Of a DNA stretch of 64,000 nucleotides, positions 12,101-24,100 are shown piece after piece; position 1 is the first letter of the stretch; every line of letters starts with the position of its first letter. Location of the stretch: assembly GCF_050947875.1 (NCBI RefSeq), contig NC_134568.1, positions 265,575,815 through 265,639,814 on the forward strand. Direction: 5' to 3'. A model generated the notes under the pieces. It was not told the origin of the DNA. It worked only from the letters and a program-made list of their open reading frames with translations, and did not search any database. This DNA comes from Dermacentor variabilis (lineage: Eukaryota; Arthropoda; Arachnida; Ixodida; Ixodidae). Both the position numbers and the translations under genes were made by a program.

Positions 12101-15100
12101 AAGTGTTTAATGATAAACAGTGCACAATTGCGGTATGACAAGACCACACGTGTCATTGTGGAAATGCAGCCATCAGTTGCACGTGCTTCAGCGCAAACAA
12201 GGGCATGGTCACTCCAATGGGACGGGATGCGACCTTTGCCATTCAAATTTGACTGCTAGAGGAGGAATTGGCATTGGTGTCGCAGGCATAAACTTGAGGT
12301 TGCCTCACCTATTAGTCCTGTTTAGGTCTTCATGAGTGTGCTAGATGGCATGTTGCTTTTGTAAAAACGAGAAATATTATTGTAATGCTGAATGGACGTT
12401 ATGGTTTACTGTGACAGGGCTCACCAGAAAAAAAAGCTTTGCAGCTGAATAAAAATTCATCCTGGTCCAGGGCATCTAGAAAGGCGTTAGTCCTGGGTTC
12501 AGTCCCCTGGATCAGAACTTTTTATTCAACTGCAAAGCTTTCTTTCTGAGAAACCCGTATGGGTTTCTTTCATAGCTTTGCACTGCTGTCGAGTGGATGA
12601 CTGTTCTCTCTTTCAGTAACCTTCCTCCACCTTCTGGGCTTTCGCAGAACTACTTTGCCATATTCAGTGTTCTTGTCCTGCGATCTGCTAGCCTCCTGGT
12701 TAGCTCAGATGGTAGAGTGACCACCCCAGTAAGGCGACGATCCCATATTCATTCCATAGACTAGGATGAATTTTTATTCAGCTGTGAAGCTTTGTTTCTG
12801 AGAAACCTGTATGGGTTTTCTCTGCAGCTTTCTGCTACAGTCAGGTGAATGGCAATTTTTTCCTTTCATAACTGTTGTAGCCGTACATTTATGTCAATTA
12901 CCTGATGCTTACATGTCTCTATGTCACCTCCTTATGTAATGGTATTGGGTCCTTAAAAAATAAATAAATGAAATTTAGTCATTTACAAGATTCTGCTTTA
13001 AATCCAAAAACCTAATGAACCTATTACACAGTGCCTCATGTGTTAGTGTTTTGAATAATGTGACCTCCATGCCTGTGTGGCTTTTGTTATTCTTAGGCGC
13101 TGTTCTTTTGGCACTTCTTTTGTTTCTTGCTTGTACCTTTTGTTTTAGCTGTGCCAGAGTATGCATTTTCCTGCTGCTGAGTTGCTCAAGTATAAACATT
13201 TCTGCTTGTAAGAGCTCCAGAATGGAAATATCACTGCTCCAAAAAGTGCTCCAAGGCCTTTATTAGATGTCTCACGTATTGAATCAGTGAACAGCTTTGG
13301 TTTGTTTTCTTTAACATAATATTTTGTTATCTTTTAGGGTGGACCTGTCAGCTGTGTGGCATAAATAATACTGAACCAGACACCTGTGCAATGTGTGGTG
13401 TTGCAATGGTTGTTGATGCCACTGATCATACTGATATGGATGCTAGTCGCCCAAGTGTGGGTCCTGACCATAATGTTGAAGCTGCACTTGGTTATAACAC
13501 TGAACCCAGTGAAGTACATGACCTAGCACATGACCAACTTGAGGCCAATAACAGTCATGCTGAAGTTGACTTTCCACTCAGTCAGGTAATTTTGTTCTCA
13601 CATTTAATTTTTATATTTAAGGCACTTGAGCGATTTGCTGAGTTATGCCACTATGAGTATATATTTTTTTGTTTATTCAAGTCTATGAGAGACTTATGAA
13701 AAACTGGTAAACATACCACTAATAATTAATTGCATTGCCGTAATTCAAATATGGTAAGTTCTCCAATTGAAAACATCACTTTTAGAGGTGACGACTGACC
13801 ATTTTTATGCAATCATTGACATTGCATCTAGAAGAGAGCAATTTAAGGTCAATATAACATAAGTGCTTGTATTTGTGTATTTCATTCTTTTTCTGTGTTT
13901 CTAGAAGTGCACTGCTTCAACAACAATGGTAATTGAATTGAATTGAATTTTATTTCTCGTTCATTCAAACGAGGATAGACAGACTAAAGGCATAAAGCCT
14001 GACAAAGGTCTCAGCCCCCACGAACGACAGGTTCGACAGCAGATCACACACATATGCACAATTTCGCGCATTACAACAGCGTTGGTTACTGTGAAAATTC
14101 ATGGTAGCAATGTCCATGGTCATTCGATTCTTCAAATGTATAGTACAATTTACAGCAACGGCTAAGTACAAGTAAGCATTTGAGATTCTAATGGTATGCT
14201 AAAATTGTACAATTATACACTAAATAAATGCCTGCTAATTTATGTAGCAGTATAGAGCAACAACATGTGCAAAACATAAATAAAAAAACATCATAATTGT
14301 GTGCCAAAAGTAATAAAACACAGGGAACAGTACGTGGATGCAAACATATTTGTGTTAATACAAAACCCAACAATAGATATTAAATGAAATCATATGTGAA
14401 TCCTGAAAAGAAAAAATATGTAATTCATGGCAGAAACAGTAATGAACTAGCCTACTAATTATCTCCTTAGCATAACATCAAAATGATTGCAAATTTGCTG
14501 TATGCTCAGTGTGCACTTTTCTGAGCTTGAAAGCTTCATGATCTGCTTAGGAAATTATTTATCTGTGCTGAGTCAGTTTGCAAGCCAGCATTGGCACACC
14601 TTGTTCATTTGTGCCACGAGCTTATACATTATGTATGTGCCTTGTCATCAGTGAGATGGCGGCTTCACAGTGCCCATGACACTTTGTGGCTTAGTTGAAT
14701 GCTATTTCATGCTTTAGACATGCTGATGCAGCCAGATGATGTGGCAGTTTTTTTCCCAAAGGTCTTTGTTATACTCTTGTCATATGGACAGTCTCACTGA
14801 CCATTGAAGACGAAGGCTGTTGCAAATTTTTGAGGGACACATGGCACTGCCACATGGAGCATTTTATTGCTCACAGAGAACTTGAATGCATTATGACAGG
14901 TAATACTGTAAGGGGAATTACATAAGGGGGAAGGCATATTTGGGGAACACTCAGAATAAAGGACCATCATTCATCTTAGAAGAAAAAGGAAGGAAAAGGC
15001 ATAAAACGCAAGCACATAAACAGCAAACTACGGAGAAATAAATATTGAAGAAAGCAATTTACACCTGACAATGTGCCAAGTGGGTGTTAAATCTAGACAG

Positions 15101-18100
15101 CAAAAATTTAGTGTGTTCAGTACATTATGGGAATAAGCTTGGAGAATGTGTTTGTACTGCATATCTGAGCTACTATAATAGGGCGATTTCATTTTAAATT
15201 ATTCATCTTATGTAATAGTTCTTCACTTCACAACATAGCATGTCACATGTACACCTTGTTTAAGGTGTGATGTAGGTTCAGCAGCATGCTACACCCTATC
15301 GGGGGGTACTTGAGCTGGTTTCGGTTTATCACCCAGTCAATTAAATAAATGTGGTTAGCCTACATGCTAACTAGATTGAGATTAAGCATTGGGATGGCCT
15401 TTGCGCATTCAGAGCACACAGATGGTTGACTTGTATGACAATTTAAAAGTGACCTAGACGGCTGGACAGTTTAAATTTCCTGCCTATGTTTTCACTTCAC
15501 TGACAGCACAGACCATTGCTGTTACGATCTGCCAGTGTAACTGTTTTTTTTCTTTGACATATTATAGTGGATGCCATTGGTTTCAAGAAGCTTCATGTGG
15601 TGGGGTACATGGGAGTGCCACGTTTTGGAATGTTGGCTTTTTGTGCAGCAAAAGTGAAAAAAAAAAAATCTTCATGGCATGGGGCACTTCTTAATCCTTA
15701 AAATATTTACTGAGGTTAAGAATTTGTGTAGGCTAGAATAAGCACAGTGGTTTGGGGGAGTTGGTACCACGTGATTTTGTGTAGGTAGTGCACAAAAAGT
15801 GAGGACAAAATGTAGAGATGGGGGCTGATAAAATGTAGCAAGGAATGTATGTCGCATTCGATATGAGCTGCAACTCAGTGCCTGTAGTCAAAAGGGCCCC
15901 AAAATTGCACAACAGTGCTGACATACGCAAAATGGGAGAACTAAACGCAGTTTGAATTACTGGCATTTACTAACCACTTTTCTGTATGTCGGTGGCACCA
16001 TGCAGTCTTCGGGCTGTTTTGACCTCTAGCACTTTGTTGCATCCCATACTGAATGAGACTGTACATACACAGCAGCACTGAGGATTTAATTCCTTCAAAT
16101 CCTGTGTCTCATGTAAACTTACCATTACTTGTTGACTGCATGAAGTTAAAGCCTCTTTATGGGCCCCTTAACAAGGCCTATCTTGGAGCAGATTCTCATT
16201 AAATGGTTTTTACAAAATGAAGTGACTTCAAAGGTTGGTGGGCTTCGGATCTGTACTAAAATCACACACCTTTTATTCTTGAGTAAAACTTAAATTATGA
16301 GTGAAATCTTGTTTATTAGCAAATTGATCATTTAACTTCTGTGAGTTGTGTCTGCCTTTCCTTATGAATTAGTGACAAAGGCGTAGTTTACTCGCCGGCA
16401 CTTTTATAAAAATATGTTTGAAATCAAAACAATTTAAGCAGGCTGTACAACATGAAGGAGAGAGAACAGTAACAATACACGCATCACTATTTTGTATTTT
16501 GTGCAACAAGTGCAATAAAAACTGAACCTGTCTTCGCACTACACCTGAATGACTCATATTGGCGAACCTGATGGGGCCCTTTGCAGTGTTGAGTGCTATA
16601 CAATGAACAATACAATGCTTAATTTGCAGTGGGCTGTTCAAATTTATTAGTGCAGTGTTGTTAATGGGCCACTGTTATGATGATGTATTGGTCTGTGAAT
16701 TGTGTGGGCACCATGGAGCTGTGGCAGAACTATCCAAACGTATTTGTGATTATTTCTGGGTTTCCTGTCCTCAGCACTGACATTTTTTTGAGGCATCATT
16801 ATTCAAACAATAGTGCTGTTGGTGAAGGGTTTTTTGTGCCCCGCTTCTGCTCTGCAATGCTTCTGTCCCTGTAGTTCCTGCATTTCATTGTTGTACATGA
16901 ATGAATCTATGGATAAACTACTTCATTCTCTCCCACTGACACTTTCACACCGTCTGCATGTGTCATGAAGCATGCAGCATAGACACTTTATGCCCTTTAC
17001 ACACACTTAGAGAAAACATGGTGTAGGGTAGCACAGAAGGCATGACATAAAATGCCTAGCTGCATCCACCATGGTCATTGCCCATTTTTAGAGCGCTACT
17101 ACCTCTTGACTGGCGTGCCGCAGCTCAGACACACACTTTCAAGGAATGTTCATTGCTTAATTGCGGTACTTAGTATTGTGTTATGGCACTGTGAATGCAT
17201 TATACACTGTCCTGTGATACTTAGCAATGCGTTATCACTGTTCACAGCTTATCTCTGTGCGATAAATAAAGGAACACTAAAGACGAAAGAAAAGAACAAG
17301 AAAGTGATAACATAAGCACTTTGTTGTCACCTTCTTGTTCTTGTCTTTCATCTTTAAGGCTCCTTTATTTATTATTACCCACCATGGTTGCTCAGTGGCT
17401 ATGGTGTTAGGCTGCTGAGCACGAGGTAGCGAGATCGAATCCTGGCCACGGCGGCTGCATTTCGATGGGGGTGAAATGCAAAAACACCCGTGTACTTAGA
17501 TTTAGGTGCATGTTAAAGAACCCCAGGTGGTCGAAATTTCCGGAGTCTCCCACTACGGCGTGCCTTATAATCAGAAAGTGGTTTTGGCACGTAAAACCCC
17601 ATAATTTAATTTTTTTTATTTATTGTGCATTGCCAACACAACCAGCAGTCTGTACTTATCTATTTCTGTGTATTTCATGCTGAAACACTTTCGCTTATCT
17701 TTGCCAATAAAATATTTTTCCTTGTACTCTTAAATTGTGGATGATGGGAATATATTACAGTTGAACCTGGATATGTTGAACTTGAGAACAGTTATATATA
17801 TTGAGAACTTGGCATGCATAAGAATATGCCAACGTAAGCCGTAGGGAAGATGAGTGTGCATTTTTTATTATCCTTATAGATTATGGCAGAGAGCTGCATG
17901 ACCCAACATTGCTAGATTAGCTTCACCTTGAAAGCTGCAAAGTATGTCACTTCCGAGTTGATGCAGTCATGGTAATTTCACACAAGTTGCTGTTGCTGTG
18001 TGATTCCATGAAAAGGGTTTCTTTACTATGCCAGCTTCATGAGTAGTGGTGGACATGCCACATCACTTTATGATCGAAACTGTTGCAGTTCGGAGTGACC

Positions 18101-21100
18101 TGCGGTTGAGTACAGCCATTTTTTTTCAGCTACCTATTATGCTGCCAGTCTGAAATTGCATAGTGCCAGTCTGCCTCATCTTGATAGGCAACATTCAAGC
18201 TCTTGTATACACTTTTAATTTTTCTTGCATTTTGCATTTGTTTTACTTTCACAGTAGCAAAATTGCATAACTGCATAGAATATTTTTTTTTGCTCATTAG
18301 TGCTTTGTAATAAATGCCATTATTGCAAGACGCAAGCTCTGTCCTTTTTTTATTTTGTCATGATCCGTGCAAGCCACATAGTAGTGAAGCGAATGCTGAA
18401 TCTCGACACACAAGTAATTATAGTTAAATTAAACATTTTTGTCCTGCATATGCAGTTCATTGGGAATTTTATTACTGTGATTCAGTCAAACACATTCAGT
18501 TGGACAAGCATCACAAATATGCTACACATTGATAAACCGGAGTGCAAAATGAGTGATAAATTGTCATTTTTTGATAAATTGTCAGCTGTTCTTGTCTCAA
18601 AAGTTTTGCTAAGGCCCAGATTTTTAGCCCTGACACAACAGCCCTTATTGCATTTTATAAAATAGAAATGCTGGTATATTTGCATATTGCATCCCCATTC
18701 TCAGTGCACGGCAGTGCCCGAGTGTTGGCGACCCAGTTTGCTCTTTGGGCTGGCAGTGATAGCAGCACCATGTCATCTGTGGAAATGAAAGAGTCAGCTT
18801 GCAAACTGAGAGTAATCTAAGAATGTTGGCTTTACCAGCATATTCGTTTGTTGACTGGGTAATATGACTCTTTATAGAATGCTGCTGAATACATGTGCTC
18901 ACACATTTGTCACCTTGCACTCTTCAACTTGCTGACATGTTTATTCTCTCTCATTTTCTTTATTTCCTTTTATTTCCTCCATTTCTCTTTGTCAAATACT
19001 TTTTCAAAGCTTTCGCTTGGCTAGAGTTATGCAAAGACATTAAAAGCAATTGTTAAGTCAAGCTAAAGGAATAAATTAGTACACCAAGGTGTACAGTGTG
19101 TTCCTTTTACCAAGAACAGAGAATTCGGAAGTGAGAAAATCACATAAACATAGGGCAGTATTTGTGCCACTACGATAAAAAAGCGGTACCAGCTTTCATG
19201 ATATAAGATGTCCTGTTTACAATTGGTAAATTGTAGTTGATAACTTCTCATTAAAAACTTCAGCAGTTTGGCCAATTTTTTGGCTTTTCGCACAGGAAAA
19301 CTCACTGATGGTTTTCGCGCAGGAAACTCACACCCTGTCTGTGCAGACCTTTAACACAAAGCAGGCAGTAGAGTTCAACTAGTTGTTACCTCTGAGGTCA
19401 CTGTAAAACTGCACAAGGGCTGTTTGCCGCAGTTGTTTTTAATTCATGAAGAATTGTGCAGCCCCTTCACTTGCAATTTTCTCTGCAACTAATCTTCTCT
19501 TGTAATAGAGTAAATGTTGCTATGTTTCTTAAATTTTAATCTAACACTCTAGGTTGATTCAGTATTTGCATTTAGTGTCCCTTAAGCTCATGTCGGTGGC
19601 AAACTGTTTGAAGCTTGTAGCCTGGCTCCAGCCTGGGGCTCCAGGCTGTCTTCCCTTGTTTTCCTACTGTTGATCAATTTGACTTCATTTTAATGTATGT
19701 TGTTTTAATTTTCATATGAATATAATAATACAAAATGAGAGAGAGATCGGTGATCACTATTATGCAACATTCCTCTAATAAATGGGCTTCTTTTTTTTAG
19801 TTAAGGGAGGATGGAAGCCATGGTGCGGAACCAGAACAAGTGCCTCCACTGCAAGCTTTATTGCCTCAAGACTACATGCGACTTGTTGAACTCGATGAAC
19901 AAGACTTGGTGCCAAGCACGGAAGCATTTGAGTGCTCAGTTTGCTTTCTAGGCATAGAACCTGGCCAAGGGGTCTTGTTGAGGGATTGCTTACATATGTT
20001 TTGCAGGTATGGTTCATTCCAGAAGTCATAGTAAACATTCAGAAAGAAACAGTAATTAATTCAGCATATTTCATGGGCCAGGACCTGCCACGGTCCATGG
20101 CTATGGTGTTGTGCAGCTAATCTTGAGATTTGATCCCGCTCGTGGCGGCTGCATTTCATTGGGGGCGAAATGTAAAAATGCACAGAATGCATGTTAAAAA
20201 ATACCCAGAAGGCAAAAATTAATCTAGAGTCCCCCACCATGGCATGCCTCATAATCAGATCATAGTTTTGGCACCTAGAATTTAATTTAATCCCGAGTCC
20301 AGGAATTGTGAAAAAAACACCCTGGCATTAAAATTAATTCCTTTTCACTGCATTTGATATTTTTTTAATGTCTAAACTTGTGATATTTTTTTGCAATAAT
20401 GGTATTTATTAATCTGGTGTTCTTTTTTTTTTTACTCCCTTTTTCTTGTCAGAGATTGCTTGTCAAACTCTGTTCGCTATGCTGAAGAGGCTATAGTAAA
20501 GTGCCCCTTCAGGAACAATGAATATTCATGCAGCAGCCATCTACAAGAACGGGAAATCAGGGCGGTGAGTACTTCATTGGTTTATTAAGCTTTGTGGTTG
20601 GGAGCAAGCCTTCTTATAGTTGCATCATCATTGCTTACTGAAAATTGTTTCATTTAATACCATTCCCAGTAGTGCTGAGTAAGCTGTCCAGCATTGTTTT
20701 CATTATCTTAGACAGTCTTGGCATATTGGAAAGTTATGCTTGATAGGAGCACATTTCAGGGAAGTTTGGTGGTATATCAAATTGGATGTATATATTGCAG
20801 ATGCCTAATATTTCTGTTCGAAATAGCCAAAGGTCTTGCAGTGTTTCTTATTGAACTCTTGCTGCCTTTGAATTTCTGTTTGATATATAGTGAAATGTTG
20901 CATATCAGCCTCATTTGCATCTGTTGAATTGTGCAAGATGGTAGATACCAGTGTTAATCTCTGTTTACCAACAATGAATTCTCTGCGAAGGTAATTTTTA
21001 TCCAACAAACAGCCTTTAGTGTTTAATAAAGTTGTAATAGCCACATAACACATGGTGATATGTCTACTGCACAGCTTTACCAAGAGCAAGCATGATACTA

Positions 21101-24100
21101 TTTGGAAACTCCGAATGGGCAGTTCTCCCTCTTATTGGTTTGTTTCTGTATTCTTAGTAACAGTTCTATTAAGACCGTTGGCAGAAGTGCAATAAGGATA
21201 CGATCATATGAGTTATTTATTGTGGCTGCTTATCAGAGCTCATGGAAATGCTCTTGAATGTTATGTTTTTGGTGACTTTCTGGATTGCAGGGGCAAGATA
21301 ATTGCTGACCACATGCTTGTCTTTAACAAAGTTGAACTCAAACTGAGCCAGAAACTGAAAGCTGCAAAATAAACACAATAAGTGTGAAGTAGAATTGAAA
21401 CAGGAAATTACAAGGTTTTTTTCACTCCTGTCTGACTTTGAATGCATTTTAACATCAAAGCATCGCGATCTTGCTGGCAACAAAGATTCTGTGATAGTGG
21501 CTGTCACACAGAGTGACCACTGAATACTTTTGTGTTGTGTGTGTGTGCATGCTCATGTACATATGTGTGTGTTTATTACAGCACATTGTAGAAACACCCT
21601 TATTGGCAACAAACTTCCCTTAATTTATGTAATATATCCTTTGACTGAGGTTGGATACCCACATATTCACCTACAGGACAGTGAACTTTCTAGATAGCCA
21701 GTCAGTGTTATTGTGATAGAAATTATATGGAAACTCCAAGCGCATTTCTTCCGTCACCTTTGGTGTCGCCGTGAGGTTCTGTATAAAAGCCAAGGCCGAT
21801 AAAATTGTTGCCGCACGCTGTATGCTGTATGTGTGAATGAAAGTGTTGGATAGTGAGCTGGCGACTGTGGCTCAATCTTGCACATGCAAGCGAGGAAAGC
21901 GGGGAGGAAGTGCACTGTCTTCCGTCGACCACAAGGCTCCGGGGGTAGGGTAGGGAGGGGGGACACATTCTACTTCGGGCAGCCCGGGCAGCCATGTGTG
22001 CCCCCCCGGGCTGCTCGCCTGTGCAGCCACCTGTGCTCGCCTGTGCAGCCGGTCGACTGCAGCGCCGCCCCTGCGGCACCAACGGGAACTATATATCTAG
22101 GTAACTTTTCGCCCTAGGAGAGCGTAGGTCCCTAGGTGTCGTGTAAAAAACGCACCTAGCTCCTGAAACGCCCTAGTCCCCATGCGCGCGTGGTCGGGGC
22201 CCATAGAAATATGCCATAGCGCAGATAGTGCGCGGTAGTATTGTTTGTGCCAACTCGCCAGAGTAGCAGGGTAGGCGGTTCATTGTGCGTGCACGCAAGC
22301 AGCACGACCACGAACGAAGCGGTACAAGGTGGAACAGCGCGTTTTACGGCAATTGAAGTTGTGTGTGTATGACGCGCTTGGTGTGTGCAAGAGCAATTTA
22401 GTTGCGCGTGTGACGAATGTGTATGCGCAAATAGCACGACCACGAACGAAGGTGGAACATCGCGTTTTGGCGTTTGGTGTGCGCAGAGCAATCGAGTTGC
22501 GTGTGTGACGCGTTTGTTCGCGCAAACAGCACGACCACGAACGAAGCAATGCAAGGTGGAACATCTTGAAGCTCATGCTTGACTTGATATAAATGACGCA
22601 TGGTGTGAACGCGCCCAAGATGCTCATTGCGTTTCTTTTGGTGTGTTCACGACAGGCGTCATTTAAATCGAGTCAAGCATGGGCTTCAAGTTAAGATGCA
22701 TTTATGAATACGGGGGTTCGTGTTACGGCATGGTGAGGCTCTCTGGAATGAAGACTTCATGAACTAGAGAATAGATGGGCCCATGAGAACCTACTTTTAC
22801 GTCTTATCGCAGACATCTGAATCACAGGAGCAGTCTGAAGCATGTGGTAGGTTTGTGAAGACTTTCCGAGAAACCTGCATGGGTTTTCTCTGTAACAGTT
22901 TGCTATAGTCGGGTGTATGACTCATTTTACATTTCCTGATCACCTTGCATATTTCCGCACAATGCTTTTGTCATTACTGTTCAGATTCATTACTGTTCAG
23001 TGGCCAGTATTGCCTTTTCAGTGGCACTGAAAAGGCAATATAGGCATGAATGTCAAAAGAGGCACTTGTAGGCAGGATAAATGCAAGATTACCTTGTTTA
23101 CATGTCCATAGTTAGTGCTTACAAAGAAGGCAGAAGAAGGATGCCAGGAAAAAATAAGCATTTCGTCTGAGGTTCCTCTCATTATGAAGCTGTTTACAAT
23201 GATGAGAGCTAAATACAAAAAGTGTGGTCCTAATGAATGGACACGTTCTCCCAGTTGCGATTCATAGTTTAAGATATTGAGGGACTTCAATCGCACCTCA
23301 AAAAGAAGTCCATGGTCAATAAACAGTGCAGGAAGCCAGTATAACAGTTTTCATTGACAGTGAGTTGGCCCTAGGATATGATCCAGTTTGCATCTTCAAT
23401 AAAATGGCTATTGATTGGCTACTATTGATCTGTACAATAAGCGCAGCACACAGTCCCATTTATGCCTTGGGCCTCATTTATACCTTGTTAAAATTGTGGA
23501 AATACAACAGATTCATAAAACCAGCTCTCCTTATCACCTTATCTTAGGGAGGGACTTGTCAATGTTACAGTGCAGAGCACGAACATTTTCTTAGGAGAAG
23601 CCTTCCAGTTATTTATGAATTATATGGTAGAGGTTCATTACCTCTTGAAAACTGTTCTGCATAACACTCGTCCTTCTTCACACATCTATCATGATCTGTC
23701 AAATACGGGATAAGTTGGGTGCTGCAGATGAATGGTTCCTGCAGAGCGTAAAGCTACAGCATCAATAGGTAGCTAAATTTTCATTCTTGATGTTTGGTCC
23801 AGTTCTCTGAAACATACACATAGAACTGAAACTGTTCAATCTGAGTACCAATATTAAATGTGTTATTTTGGGGCTTCAATGATTAGCTGAACTTGATGGA
23901 AAGTGAAGGACTGTATAGAAAAAATGGCTGTAAGGTCAACTATCATCTTCTGTGCATAACCTTTCAGATACTGCACTAAATATAATCTAAAACACATGAA
24001 AAGTTTTTATAGAACAAAGTAGAGCCACACTGGATCACACTAGCATCATTATCATATGTCACTGGTGTGGCACTTCAACACAATGTGGGAACTACCATGG

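Noticed and set aside
12691..12765. Functional tRNA gene at the SINE head
   Set aside because: The A box is good but the B box is degenerate and the SINE body follows directly.
22297..22560. CRISPR-like array from the repeated 18-mer
   Set aside because: Spacing is irregular, the repeats are inside inverted arms of a eukaryotic transposon, and the setting is not prokaryotic.
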